DNA of 64,000 nucleotides from Achromobacter sp. B7 (GCF_003600685.1 NZ_CP032084.1:2914001-2978000), one strand, 5' to 3'. Positions 16,483 through 25,417 are shown, counted from the stretch's first letter. The notes: generated by a model from the letters alone, not told the origin. Numbers and translations: made by a program.

Positions 16483-16824
16483 TTACTGGCGTCCCACGAT
16501 GACGCCGAAAAGGAACGCCGCGCCAGCCACCAGCCCGATGGCTTGCCACGGGCGTGCGTGGATGTATTCTTCGGTGCAGTCCAGCGTTTCCCGCATCAAA
16601 TCCCCCGCATTATCCGAGGCATCGCGCAGGCTGCGCCGCGTGGCGTTCAGCTGATCCGACAGGCGCGCCTTCAACGCGTCCAGATCGCCCGGGTCGGCAT
16701 CGCGCAAGGTCGCTTCGATTTCGTCGATCCAACTTTCCGGATGGCGCGCGCGTCTGCGCGTTCCACGATCGTCCGGGCCGTTCTCGGGAAAATCGGAAGG
16801 CAAAGGGGTATTCGTAGAGGCCAT
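16483..16824 (-). CDS. DUF883 (ElaB/YqjD-like) membrane-anchored protein
   Basis: 113 residues: a polar N-terminus, a helical region (LKARLSDQLNATRRSLRDA), and a C-terminal membrane helix (AIGLVAGAAFLFGVIVG) ending in Arg-Gln, the layout of ElaB/YqjD. In E. coli these bind ribosomes at the membrane in stationary phase under RpoS control. AGGAG precedes ATG 16824. It lies 79 bases downstream of the Cys-rich gene and is probably in the same transcript. Confidence 0.85.
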   Translation of the reverse strand: MASTNTPLPSDFPENGPDDRGTRRRARHPESWIDEIEATLRDADPGDLDALKARLSDQLNATRRSLRDASDNAGDLMRETLDCTEEYIHARPWQAIGLVAGAAFLFGVIVGRQ

Positions 16825-16903
16825 CGAAAAGCTCCTGGCAGTCGGGCGAAAAGGGCGCCGGGTCCGAGGCCTGCCCGTGCGGCCCCGTGGCGTGTCAAAG
16901 CCG

Positions 16904-17236
16904 TCAAGCTTCGAGCATGTCCTGACAAGCCAGCGTGCACGCCAGGCAGGCGCCGGCGCAGATCTGGCAGTGCTCCATGTCTTGGTAAGGCGCGCATGCG
17001 CGAGCGCAAGCGTCGCAAACCAAAGCGCACAACGTACAAAGCGCGGTAGAAAATTCGCCGTTGCGCGCCAGCATCGCGGCGCACAAGCGGCACACCCCGG
17101 CGCAATCGGTTGCCAAGGCAATGCAGCGCTTCATCCGCGCTGCATTGGCGTCCAAGCTGGCCGCGGCGCACTGGTCGCAAGCCACCGCGCATTCGTAGCA
17201 GGCTTGCACACATTGCTCGAAGTTTGGGTCTCGCAT
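16904..17236 (-). CDS. Cys-rich four-helix-bundle protein (DUF326/Csp copper-storage type)
   Basis: 110 residues with 19 Cys, mostly spaced three or four apart (CVQACYEC, CRLC, CTLCALVCDAC, CQICAGACLACTLAC), the DUF326/copper-storage-protein pattern in which Cys line the core of a four-helix bundle and bind many Cu(I). No signal peptide, so a cytosolic Csp3-type store. AGGAG precedes ATG 17236. A weak sigma-54-like element (CGGCCGC-GCCT-TTGC at 17268-17282, minus strand) may drive it and the DUF883 gene. Confidence 0.85.
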   Translation of the reverse strand: MRDPNFEQCVQACYECAVACDQCAAASLDANAARMKRCIALATDCAGVCRLCAAMLARNGEFSTALCTLCALVCDACARACAPYQDMEHCQICAGACLACTLACQDMLEA

Positions 17237-17384
17237 TGCATCTCCTTGTGAGTGCCCATGGCGGTTGGCAAAGGCGCGGCCGCGCCCGGCCGGGCACATC
17301 CGCTTGCAATTTGAAGATACTGTCAGTGCCTCGATGCGGCGCGCGGCCGTAGCATGAAAGCTCGAACCCAGACAGGAGGTAGTC

Positions 17385-17651
17385 ATGAAATCCCGATCCG
17401 ATTCGAAACCCGAGAACGCAGCGTCCGACACTTCTGCGCCCAAGGCGGACGCCACCCAGGACACCGCAAAGATACTGCCGCCGCGCGGGCCCGTCGATGT
17501 GCCGAAACAACCGGTGAAACCAGACGCCTCGACGCCGGACGAGGCCGCTCGCGACAAGCGTGCCGTGGTCGATAACCAGACCGAGTCGAACTGGGCCGAT
17601 GGTGACGCGCCGCAGCCGCGCGCGAAGAATGCACGTTCACACCTCTTCTGA
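17385..17651 (+). CDS. Small hydrophilic disordered protein
   Basis: 88 residues rich in Lys, Asp, Ala and Pro, no hydrophobic segment, no known domain. A strong AGGAGGT precedes the ATG. Its 3' end overlaps the 3' end of the convergent topoisomerase gene by 15 bases. Upstream, GGGCACA and TTGC occur at 17293-17307 but one base too far apart for a standard sigma-54 promoter. Grouped with the other disordered proteins by composition. Confidence 0.65.
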   Translation: MKSRSDSKPENAASDTSAPKADATQDTAKILPPRGPVDVPKQPVKPDASTPDEAARDKRAVVDNQTESNWADGDAPQPRAKNARSHLF

Positions 17652-18722
17652 AGGCATGGGCGGCGCGGGCGCGTCCATGGGCGGCAGCTTGCGCAGGAAT
17701 TCAAGCAGGCGCCGTTCATCCGCATGCAGCCCGCGCGGGCCATCCGGCGCGCGCGCCTTGGGCGGCAGCCGGCCCTCCAGATAGGCCTCAAGCAACGCCG
17801 GGTGCACATAGCAGGCGCGGCATACGGCGGGCGTGTTGGCCAGCCGCTTCGACACCTGCTTGATGACCTCGGCAACCGTTTGACGCGCTTGCGTCGCGGT
17901 CTCGAAGGGGTGCGCCTGCAATGCCGCGTAGGCCATCGCGGACCCCGCCCACGTGCGGTAATGCTTGGCCGTGAAGTCGCCTTCACCCGCTTGGCGCAGA
18001 TACGCGTTCACCGCGCCGGAATCCACGGGGTGCTTGGCGCCGTCTTCATCCAGATACTGGAACAGCTGCTGGCCGGGGATCTCCATGCAGCGTTTGATGA
18101 TGCGCGCCACGCGGCGGTCGCGTACCGTCACGTCGTGTGGCACGCCGCTTTTACCCACGAAGCGAAAACGAAAGCTGCTGCCGGCCACGGTGGCGTGGCG
18201 GCGCGTCAGCGTCGTCAAGCCATAAGACTTGTTTGACCGCGCGTACTCACGGGCGCCGATGCGTATCAGTGTGGTTTCCAGCAAGCGCACCAGGGTGGCG
18301 ATCACCTTGTTCTGCGTCAGGCCGCGTTCCTTCATGTCGCGCGCCACGCGCCGCCGGATGCGCGGCAGCGCCTGTCCGAAGGCCAGCAGGTTCTGGTATT
18401 TACCCGCATCGCGCAGTGCCGCCCAGGCGGGGTGATACCGGTATTGTTTGCGGCCGCGCGCGTCGCGCCCGGTCGCCTGCAAATGCCCGTGGGGCAGGGG
18501 GCAGATCCACACATCTTCGTACGCGGGCGGGATCACCAGCTTGTGAATGCGCTGGATCTCGGCCTCGTCCGTGATGCGCTTGCCGTGGGTATCAAGGTAA
18601 TGAAAGGTGCTGCCGTTGACGCGTACCCGCCGGTAGCCGGGCTGGGTGTCATCCACGTAGACCAAGGGCGGGTCGCCAGCGCCGGGGGCCGGCTCGGCAA
18701 GCGGGTTGCTGCGGGTGTCCAT
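17637..18722 (-). CDS. DNA topoisomerase IB
   Basis: 361 residues, a bacterial TopIB of the poxvirus/Deinococcus type. It relaxes supercoils through a 3'-phosphotyrosine. Visible motifs: an N-terminal beta segment YRRVRVNGSTFHYLDTHG, the catalytic-domain segment REYARSNKSYGLTTL with active-site Arg, and the C-terminal nucleophile Tyr in TPAVCRACYVHP. GGAG precedes ATG 18722. The promoter at 18754-18768 is a clear sigma-54 type, unusual for this enzyme. TopIB and NHEJ genes are often found in stress or radiation-type gene sets. Confidence 0.92.
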   Translation of the reverse strand: MDTRSNPLAEPAPGAGDPPLVYVDDTQPGYRRVRVNGSTFHYLDTHGKRITDEAEIQRIHKLVIPPAYEDVWICPLPHGHLQATGRDARGRKQYRYHPAWAALRDAGKYQNLLAFGQALPRIRRRVARDMKERGLTQNKVIATLVRLLETTLIRIGAREYARSNKSYGLTTLTRRHATVAGSSFRFRFVGKSGVPHDVTVRDRRVARIIKRCMEIPGQQLFQYLDEDGAKHPVDSGAVNAYLRQAGEGDFTAKHYRTWAGSAMAYAALQAHPFETATQARQTVAEVIKQVSKRLANTPAVCRACYVHPALLEAYLEGRLPPKARAPDGPRGLHADERRLLEFLRKLPPMDAPAPPMPSEEV

Positions 18723-18753
18723 GCTGTCTCCGGAACCTTACGGGCGTCCCGAA

Positions 18754-18768
18754 GCAAGCGCCGTGCCC
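18754..18768 (-). promoter_or_regulatory. Sigma-54 promoter of topoisomerase IB
   Basis: Read leftward: GGGCACG-GCGC-TTGC then T. All core positions match, with the same 15 bases as the divergent element at 18807-18821. Leader about 20 bases. Confidence 0.75.
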
Positions 18769-18806
18769 GTGAATCAGTCGGCCATCGGGCAGCCAGCAGG
18801 GGATTT

Positions 18807-18821
18807 GGGCACGGCGCTTGC
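18807..18821 (+). promoter_or_regulatory. Sigma-54 promoter of the 18913-19289 genes
   Basis: GGGCACG-GCGC-TTGC then T. All core positions match. Transcription start predicted near 18833. Confidence 0.75.
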
Positions 18822-18912
18822 TGAACAGGGGCCAGCGACAACCGTCTGCGAATCGATCGTTGCACAGCGCGCAGCAAAGCGCGTGGCGCAACGGTCCCTA
18901 CAGGAGAGTGCC

Positions 18913-19074
18913 ATGCAAGCCACACAGCATCTACACGTGCCGCCCAAGCCGGAGCCCATTCCGCCCGGGTCGCCGCCGGGAGACTTGCCGGTGGACCCCG
19001 ATACCGACCAGCCGGAAGTGGACCTGCCGCCGCTGTCGCCGCCCGTCAAGGAAATCGAGCCGCCCCAGCGCTGA
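18913..19074 (+). CDS. Short Pro-rich acidic protein
   Basis: 53 residues, about one third Pro, with Asp/Glu clusters and a repeating PP pattern; no hydrophobic segment. CAGGAG precedes the ATG. It is first in a likely two-gene transcript with the DUF3309 gene, driven by the sigma-54-type promoter at 18807. Not a known family. Confidence 0.65.
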   Translation: MQATQHLHVPPKPEPIPPGSPPGDLPVDPDTDQPEVDLPPLSPPVKEIEPPQR

Positions 19075-19136
19075 TGCGGCGGCCGCGGAACAACGCCAAC
19101 CAGAACAACGCAAATCAATAACGACGAGGAGTCATT

Positions 19137-19289
19137 ATGTCGACCATCCTGCTGATCATTCTGATCCTGCTGCTTATCGGTGCCGTGCCCGCGTGGCCGC
19201 ACAGCCGAAGCTGGGGCTATTACCCCAGCGGCCTGCTCGGCATTGTCGTGATCGTGCTGATCGTGATGCTGCTGATGGGACGGATATAA
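19137..19289 (+). CDS. DUF3309 small membrane protein
   Basis: 50 residues with two hydrophobic helices (STILLIILILLLIGAVP and GIVVIVLIVMLLMG) joined by the diagnostic WPHSRSWGYYPSG turn of DUF3309. Family function is unknown; members are common in stress gene clusters of proteobacteria. GAGGAG precedes the ATG, 62 bases after the preceding gene's stop. Confidence 0.9.
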   Translation: MSTILLIILILLLIGAVPAWPHSRSWGYYPSGLLGIVVIVLIVMLLMGRI

Positions 19290-19368
19290 CGGTCCGAACC
19301 TGACGCTACGGGCTTGAAAGGCCCGGGCTTGACGCGGCCGAAGGTAACGCTTCGGACATGACGGTCTT

Positions 19369-19409
19369 GCAATGTGGCCCGGGGTGGCATCGCCGCCCCG
19401 GGCCATTGC
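19369..19409. terminator. Strong GC hairpin after the DUF3309 gene
   Basis: GCAATGTGGCCCGGGG and CCCCGGGCCATTGC pair around a GGCATCGCC loop region, 80 bases past the DUF3309 stop. Followed by GTTTG only, so a moderate terminator. Confidence 0.55.
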
Positions 19410-19565
19410 GTTTGGGCGTGGCCAAGGGCTGGACGGCGGGTGGCGCGACGGCAACGCCAGGCGTAAGATTTGCCCGCCATTCTTTGGCCCACTTCTCTTT
19501 GGCCGACTTTCTTCGCCTGCTTTTTTGCCCGTCCTTCCAAGACCCCGCTACCCGGCAACGCCAAC

Positions 19566-20522
19566 ATGACCATCCCCTTGCTGATTTTGATCGACAGCGT
19601 GCAGGACTACCTGCCCGAGATCCAGGCGCGCGGCTTCCAGCCCGTCTATGCCCCCACCGCGCAGACGCGCGCTGACGCCATCGCCCAACACGGCCAGGAC
19701 ATCCGCGTCGTTCTGACGCGCGGCGCCACGGGTTTGAAGGCCGACGAAATGGCGGTCATGCCCAAGCTGGAACTCGTCTGTTCGCTGGGCGTCGGTTATG
19801 AAAATATCGACCTGGCCGCTGCCCATGCGCGCGGCATCATCGTGACCAACGGCCCTGGCGCCAACGCCGTGTCGGTGGCCGACCATGCCATGGCGCTGCT
19901 GCTGGGCGTGGCGCGCCATCTGCCGCAGGCGGACGCCTGGGTGCGGCAAGGCCACTGGAGCGGCTTCATGGGGCCGCAAGTAACGGGCAAGCGCCTGGGC
20001 ATTCTGGGCTTGGGCACCATCGGCCTGGAAATTGCGCGGCGCGGCGCAAACGGTTTCGGGATGCAGGTCGGCTATTTCAACCGGCGCGCGCGTCCTGAAA
20101 CGGGCTACACCTATTTCGATAACCCGCGCGACCTTGCCGCGGCGTCCGACTTCCTGGTCATCGCCACGCCCGGCGGCGCGGGCACACGGCACCTGGTGGA
20201 CGCGCAAGTGCTGCAAGCCCTGGGGCCGAACGGCTACCTGATCAACATCGCGCGGGGCAGCGTCGTGGACACGGACGCGCTGATCTCGGCGCTGTCCGAC
20301 GGCGGTATCGCGGGCGCGGGGCTGGACGTGGTGGACGGCGAGCCGCAGGTCCCGCAGGCCCTGCTCAAGCTGGGCAACGTGGTGCTGACGCCGCACAGCG
20401 CCGGGCGGTCGCCCGAAGCGGTCGCGGCAACCGTGGCGCTGTTCCTGAAAAACGCCACGGCGCACTTTGCCGGTCAGCCCGTGCTGACGCCCGTCCTGGA
20501 CGCACACGCCCAGGCGGCCTGA
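19566..20522 (+). CDS. D-isomer-specific 2-hydroxyacid dehydrogenase
   Basis: 318 residues. The Rossmann motif GILGLGTIGLEIARR lies at about residue 145; catalytic Arg in NIARGSVVD, Glu in DVVDGEP and His in LTPHSAG. Reduces 2-keto acids such as glyoxylate or hydroxypyruvate with NAD(P)H (GhrB/HprA-like); the substrate cannot be told from sequence. Cytoplasmic, single gene, convergent with usp. An AGGCGTA-AGAT-TTGC element at 19459-19473 has sigma-54 spacing but a poor -24 box. Confidence 0.85.
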   Translation: MTIPLLILIDSVQDYLPEIQARGFQPVYAPTAQTRADAIAQHGQDIRVVLTRGATGLKADEMAVMPKLELVCSLGVGYENIDLAAAHARGIIVTNGPGANAVSVADHAMALLLGVARHLPQADAWVRQGHWSGFMGPQVTGKRLGILGLGTIGLEIARRGANGFGMQVGYFNRRARPETGYTYFDNPRDLAAASDFLVIATPGGAGTRHLVDAQVLQALGPNGYLINIARGSVVDTDALISALSDGGIAGAGLDVVDGEPQVPQALLKLGNVVLTPHSAGRSPEAVAATVALFLKNATAHFAGQPVLTPVLDAHAQAA

Positions 20523-20541
20523 GCGCCGCCGCGGTCCGCGC

Positions 20542-21378
20542 TCAGTGCGAGAACATGATCGGCACGGTCATGCTCTTGAGGATGGACGCGGTGGCGCCGC
20601 CCATGGCCCATTGGCGGAACTTGCTGTGGCCGTAGGCGCCCATCACGATCAGGTCGGCGCTGTGGTCGGCGGCGGCGTTCAGGATGGTGCTGCCCACGCC
20701 CACGCCCTTGATATCGCGGCGCACGTGGCTAGGTGCCGGCATGCCGTGCGCCACGCAGTACGTGGCCACGTCGTTGAAATCGACCACGCCGGCTTTGGAC
20801 GGCGCCGTGCCTTCTTCCATGGTCAACATCACCAGGCTTGCGGCTTGGCGCAAGACGGGCGTGGCGTCGGCCAAGGCGCGGGCCGCTTCGCGGCTGCCAT
20901 CCCAGCAAACCAGCACGCGGTTGCCGACGGCGTTGAATTCGCCACTTGAGGGCAGCACCAGCACGGGCCGCCCCGTGGTCAGCAACATCTGTTCGACGAA
21001 TTCGGTTTCGTGCGCGGCTTCGATATCGTCAGGGTTGAATTGGCTGACGATGACCAGGTCGCTGGTGCGCGCATGCAGCGCGACGGTGGCGCTGGGCGCG
21101 GCATCGCCCGCGCGGACGACGGCGGCAATATCGGATGCGGCAGCGCTGGCCAAGAACGCGCTTTCCACTGCGTCGCGATTCTGCGCCTGCAATTGCTTCA
21201 TGACGTCCAGCGTGCGAGACATCAGCACGGATTCGCCGTAGTAATACTGCGGCGGCGCGGCGCTGGCGTAAATGCCCACCAGCTCCGCCTGGTGGCGGCG
21301 CGCCAGCGACAGCGCCAGGTCGGTGCGGCGTTTGCAGTCGAAGCCGTGGTCCAGGTGTACAGAAATGCGGCGGTACAT
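20542..21378 (-). CDS. Universal stress protein, tandem UspA domains
   Basis: 278 residues. Two UspA-like halves; the second carries the ATP-binding pattern GAYGHSKFRQWAMGG near the C-terminus (G-2x-G-9x-G), the first is degenerate (SQFNPDD). AGGAG lies 7 bases before ATG 21378. Usp proteins act in stress survival and nucleotide sensing. It fits the theme of the region, but I found no sigma-54 element with the invariant GG upstream. Confidence 0.87.
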   Translation of the reverse strand: MYRRISVHLDHGFDCKRRTDLALSLARRHQAELVGIYASAAPPQYYYGESVLMSRTLDVMKQLQAQNRDAVESAFLASAAASDIAAVVRAGDAAPSATVALHARTSDLVIVSQFNPDDIEAAHETEFVEQMLLTTGRPVLVLPSSGEFNAVGNRVLVCWDGSREAARALADATPVLRQAASLVMLTMEEGTAPSKAGVVDFNDVATYCVAHGMPAPSHVRRDIKGVGVGSTILNAAADHSADLIVMGAYGHSKFRQWAMGGATASILKSMTVPIMFSH

Positions 21379-21490
21379 GGCGGGTCTCCTTGATAAGCGT
21401 CCCATGCCTTCATGGTTGCGCTTTCTTGCCGCCTTGCTATTGACGCGCATCAACCCGTGGGCAATCTCCCGCGTCCGGCGCAAGCGCGCG

Positions 21491-23671
21491 TCACGCCGTT
21501 GATTCCTTTTCGATGCGATCGCGCAGTTGGCGCACCTGGCGCGCTTGTTGCGCAATGCGGTCCAGCGGGCCGGCCAGCGCGGGGTCTGCCGCCGTGACTG
21601 CGGCGGGCACCGCGAACTGGCGGGCGCTAACGCCCGGCGCCTCATCCTGCGGGTGCAAGGCGTGCGCCAGGACGCGCGCGTAGTCTTGCAGCGCCGAGGC
21701 AGCCGCCGGCGCGTCGGCCGGCAGGGCGGGCTGGATTTCCAACACGGTGCCGGCGGCGGTGATGCGGCGCATGGCGTTCAACAGGTTCACGGCGGTGTCG
21801 ACCTTGCGGTCTCGGTGCACCGGGTTTTGTTGCAAGCGCTGCAACGACGCTTCGGCGTTGTCAGCAGACAGGCACGCCAGGCGCCGCAGCCCCACGATAT
21901 CCGCCTGGGTGGGCGCGGACGGCGCGTTGCTCTTTTGGCGCAGCAGCGCCAGCGCGTAGGCCGCATGCCGCTCCAGCGCGCGCGTCAGCGCATCGGCCAA
22001 CTGGCGCGGCTCTTTTTCCGGCCACACCAAAACACCCACCAGCAGCGCCAGCACGCCACCCAACACGCTGTTGAACGCACGTAGCGCGGCCAGCATGGGT
22101 TCGTAGATTTCCGGCTGCTGGATATGGCTGACCAGAACGAACTGCGACGTCAAAAAGAAGGTGAACAGCGCGTAATGGATGGTGCGGGCGGCGAACGTGC
22201 CCAGCGCAATCGGCAGCACGGCCAAGGCCACGGACAGCGGCGTGCTAAGCAGCAAGCCCAGCAGCGACGCGCCGATGGCGCCGGCCACGCTGCCAATCAC
22301 CCGTTCCACCGTGCGCTGCCAGGTCGTGGCGAAATAGGGTTGCAGGATGAAAACCAGCGTCAACGACATCCAATAGCCGTGATTCACCGCAAACGTCTTG
22401 GACAGGGCCACCGCGATGGTGGCGCCCACGCCCACGCGGCAGGCGTGGCGAAAGGCGTCTGATTCCACGCCGATGTTCTGGCGCAGCGTACGCAGGGCCT
22501 GGCGTGCCCGGCTGCCCATGCCGGGCGACGAGACAGGCGCGGTGGGCGCATCGCCCTGGTCGAACATGGCCTGCATGACGGACTGGGCCGTGTGCAGCAT
22601 GCGGTCCAGCACCGGGACGACGGACGCCAGATCCGGCGCGTACGCCATGGCGCCGCCCCGCAGGTCATGCAAGCCCGCCGCGAAATGCGCCAGGCGTTCG
22701 CGCAGGCATTCGGCCTGCTTGGCGTCGCTGACGTCGGAGGTGCTGGCGATGGCGTTGCATACGCTGGCGTAGCGGTGCAGGGCATGCGACAGGTGCGCGC
22801 CCGCGCTGCGCCCCAGCCAGCGCGGTGCGTTCGACTCCAGCAGGTCGGCCGCGGCCACCAGCGCAATGAAGCTGTCTTCGGCACTGTCCAGCAGATACAT
22901 CAGTTGATGCGCGCGGGCACGGCGCGACGGCCGGGCGTCCTGCACTTCGCGGATGCGCACGCGGGCCGCCTCCAGGGCAGCGCGTTGCGCGCTGCGTTGC
23001 GGCTTGGTAACGGCCGTCCAGGCTTGCGGACCGCCGGCGGGCGTCAGGCCGGAATACATGCGCGCCAGGGCATCGGCAAAGTCGGCCAGCCCGCGATAGC
23101 AATGGGCCACGGCGTGCGTCGCGTCTTTCCAGGGACGGCGCCGCCATACCAGGGCGGTCATCAAAATTGCCCAGACGGCGCCAACCAGGAAGAACAGGGT
23201 GTACGACAGGCTTTCGGCCAGCGTGGGCGCGGGCAGTTCGGCGGCGACCACGAATCCGGCCGACAACAATGTGCCGACGATGGCGGCGGCGGGCCCCAGC
23301 ACCCGCAAGAGTCCCCCGAGGGTGCAGCACAGGAAAGTCAGGGGCAGCAGCAGCCACAGGTGCCCCGCGCTGGCGCTGGCCAGAAAGCAGAACAGGGCGC
23401 CGACCAACCCCAGGGCGAGCATCGAGCCGGCGCGCTGGCGTAGCGGCCCGCCGGGGTCGCCAAAGCAGGCCCAGAACGCCGCGATGGCCGTCCAGCCCAG
23501 GCGGGGCTCATGCGCCAGCACGGCAAGAATGACGGGGGCCGCGCTGATCGCGGCGGCTTGCAGGGCGTCCAGCCACAGGACGTGGCGCAGCGAGGCGCGC
23601 CAACGGGAAAGCAGTTTTGTCACGCTAAGGGAAGTCGCAGCAGGGGGAAGCCAAACCGGCCAGGGATGCAA
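21491..23671 (-). CDS. FUSC-family membrane protein (YccS/aromatic acid exporter type)
   Basis: About 726 residues with two sets of membrane helices (near residues 30-170 and 400-530), separated and followed by long soluble segments, the layout of the fusaric-acid-resistance/FUSC superfamily. Motifs include WTAIAAFWACFGDPGGPLRQR and YWMSLTLVFILQPYFATTW. Likely exports aromatic acids or similar compounds. The start is uncertain: TTG 23671 gives the longest form, GTG 23623 is an alternative, and neither has a good ribosome binding site. Confidence 0.8.
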   Translation of the reverse strand: MHPWPVWLPPAATSLSVTKLLSRWRASLRHVLWLDALQAAAISAAPVILAVLAHEPRLGWTAIAAFWACFGDPGGPLRQRAGSMLALGLVGALFCFLASASAGHLWLLLPLTFLCCTLGGLLRVLGPAAAIVGTLLSAGFVVAAELPAPTLAESLSYTLFFLVGAVWAILMTALVWRRRPWKDATHAVAHCYRGLADFADALARMYSGLTPAGGPQAWTAVTKPQRSAQRAALEAARVRIREVQDARPSRRARAHQLMYLLDSAEDSFIALVAAADLLESNAPRWLGRSAGAHLSHALHRYASVCNAIASTSDVSDAKQAECLRERLAHFAAGLHDLRGGAMAYAPDLASVVPVLDRMLHTAQSVMQAMFDQGDAPTAPVSSPGMGSRARQALRTLRQNIGVESDAFRHACRVGVGATIAVALSKTFAVNHGYWMSLTLVFILQPYFATTWQRTVERVIGSVAGAIGASLLGLLLSTPLSVALAVLPIALGTFAARTIHYALFTFFLTSQFVLVSHIQQPEIYEPMLAALRAFNSVLGGVLALLVGVLVWPEKEPRQLADALTRALERHAAYALALLRQKSNAPSAPTQADIVGLRRLACLSADNAEASLQRLQQNPVHRDRKVDTAVNLLNAMRRITAAGTVLEIQPALPADAPAAASALQDYARVLAHALHPQDEAPGVSARQFAVPAAVTAADPALAGPLDRIAQQARQVRQLRDRIEKESTA

Positions 23672-23916
23672 ACCCTAGCATGTCGACAAGGCGCCGGCAT
23701 ATACGGACGGTTACATAAATGTGAATGCGTTGCCAGATACTCGCAAATTTGCCTGGAACAATTGCGCAAAATGGCATAAAAAAACACTTGCGATCGCGCA
23801 GTGGAATTTAACCCCGCCGATTGCGGCAAGCCAACAGTGAATACTCATGTCCCAATGTGTTCTATCTGCGCCCGGACAGCGCAGGCTTTATCCGGGAACA
23901 CGCTAGGAGCGTAGAC

Positions 23917-24822
23917 ATGACACCGAATCACGAGGCTTCCACAGGCTCGGTGGTCAGCGATGAGGAAATCGCGGCCATGATTGCGGGTAAGGACGGGCTG
24001 CGCGTGCTGTTGCAGCCCCAGGTGGATCTGCTGACCGGCAAGATCGTGTCGGCAGAGGCGCTGGCGCGATGGCAACACCCGCGGCTGGGCGTCGTCATGC
24101 CCGCCGAATTCATCCCCGGCGTCAATCGCATGGGCCTGGACAAGCAGTTGTTCGAACGCGTGTGCCTGCGCGTCATCGATGTGCTGCTGACCATGCGCAG
24201 AATGGGCGTTGCCGTGCCCGTGGCGATCAACGCGCCGGCCACGACCTTGTCGGACGAGCGCTGCGTGGACTTTCTGCTTAACCGCATCCAGGCCGCCGAG
24301 TTGCCGGCCTCGCTGGTGCGCGTGGAGCTTACCGAAGACCAGCCCATCAAAGAACTGGACGTGCTGCGCGCGTCGTTGATGAAGCTTGAGGACGCCGGTT
24401 GCGAAGTCAGCCTGGATGACTTTGGCACCGGCCATGCGTCGCTGAAGCTGCTGTCTGCAATCCCCTTGTCCGAAGTCAAGATCGATCAATATTTCGTGAC
24501 CCGCATGCGCCGCAGCGCGGTGGCCTTTGAAGTGCTGCGCACCGCCGCCGAGCTTGCCACGCGCATGGGCTGGCGCGTGGTGGCCGAAGGCGTCGAGAAC
24601 GTGGCCGACATCCCGGCCTTGCGCGCGGCGGGTTGCCGCTATGGACAGGGCTTTGCGCTGGGCCGCCCCATGGTGTTGGACGAGCTGATGGTGCGCCTGC
24701 GCACCCAGCGCGACGGGATATCCCCGCTGGCCGCCTCCGCCAGCTACGCCTCTTCGTGGATCGAAGCCTTCGACGGCGCCGACGCCGAGCCTTCCTCGCG
24801 CGCGCGCGTCACCACCCAGTAA
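23917..24822 (+). CDS. EAL-domain c-di-GMP phosphodiesterase
   Basis: 301 residues, a single EAL domain filling almost the whole protein. Catalytic residues look intact: EALARW, the Asn of INAPA, Glu in VELTED, DDFGTG, Lys in VKIDQYF, Glu in AEGVEN and the Gln of YGQGFALGRP. It should hydrolyse c-di-GMP. No sensor or membrane segment, so activity would follow expression or protein partners. TAGGAG precedes ATG 23917. Its upstream region (23672-23916) is AT-rich compared with the rest. Confidence 0.88.
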   Translation: MTPNHEASTGSVVSDEEIAAMIAGKDGLRVLLQPQVDLLTGKIVSAEALARWQHPRLGVVMPAEFIPGVNRMGLDKQLFERVCLRVIDVLLTMRRMGVAVPVAINAPATTLSDERCVDFLLNRIQAAELPASLVRVELTEDQPIKELDVLRASLMKLEDAGCEVSLDDFGTGHASLKLLSAIPLSEVKIDQYFVTRMRRSAVAFEVLRTAAELATRMGWRVVAEGVENVADIPALRAAGCRYGQGFALGRPMVLDELMVRLRTQRDGISPLAASASYASSWIEAFDGADAEPSSRARVTTQ

Positions 24823-24948
24823 TCGAAGCTGCCGGTAATTCTTACCGAGCGGCCGTCCCCCGGCAGGCCGCGGCGCTTGCCGCGCCCGGCACCAATCAAT
24901 CAGGGTCATCAAAACTTTGCCCCCCACATCCAGCGCGCGGTGTTGTTT

Positions 24949-24963
24949 GGGCACGCCAGTTGC
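24949..24963 (+). promoter_or_regulatory. Sigma-54 promoter of the 25008 gene
   Basis: GGGCACG-CCAG-TTGC then T. All core positions match. Transcription start near 24975, 33 bases before the ATG. An inverted repeat CGGTAA-TTC-TTACCG lies about 105 bases upstream at 24832-24846. Confidence 0.75.
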
Positions 24964-25007
24964 TACTCCTGTCCAGCGGAATCGTTCCGCCCTAAAGGAG
25001 ACACGCA

Positions 25008-25199
25008 ATGTCCAACCAGAACCAGCCCGACCAGCAAAAGCAGCCGCAGAAGCAACAGGCCCAGGAAAATTCGCGTGACAAGCAGCAGCCGGGTCAACAG
25101 CCGGGCCAGCAATCGGGTCAGCAGCCCGGTCAGCAAATTGACAAGGGCCAGGGCCAGCAAGGCCAGAACCCCGGACAGCAAAACAAGACGCAGCGCTAG
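25008..25199 (+). CDS. Gln-rich low-complexity protein with PGQQ repeats
   Basis: 63 residues, more than one third Gln, built from repeats of PGQQ/SGQQ; no hydrophobic residues to speak of. AAAGGAG precedes ATG 25008. Composition indicates full disorder. Preceded by a clear sigma-54-type promoter. No family assigned; placed with the stress-type disordered proteins of this window. Confidence 0.7.
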   Translation: MSNQNQPDQQKQPQKQQAQENSRDKQQPGQQPGQQSGQQPGQQIDKGQGQQGQNPGQQNKTQR

Positions 25200-25417
25200 C
25201 GTCTCGACCGCGTCTTGATTTCCCAGTACGGCAAGCGCGACTCCCGACGGCCCCGGCCCCGCCAGCAACCACGGCGAGGCCGGGGCCATTTGCTTGGCGG
25301 CCGGGATTGCTGCCATCATCCATTTCGACCATTGAATAATGTCGCCGTATCTTTGACCATGCCTTGGTTGCGCCCGCGCGCTTGCGCGTACTTTCGTTCG
25401 CCCACACAGGATCTTTC

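Noticed and set aside
17293..17307. Sigma-54-like GGGCACA and TTGC before the 17385 gene
   Set aside because: Spacing between GG and GC is one base too long, which normally abolishes sigma-54 promoters.
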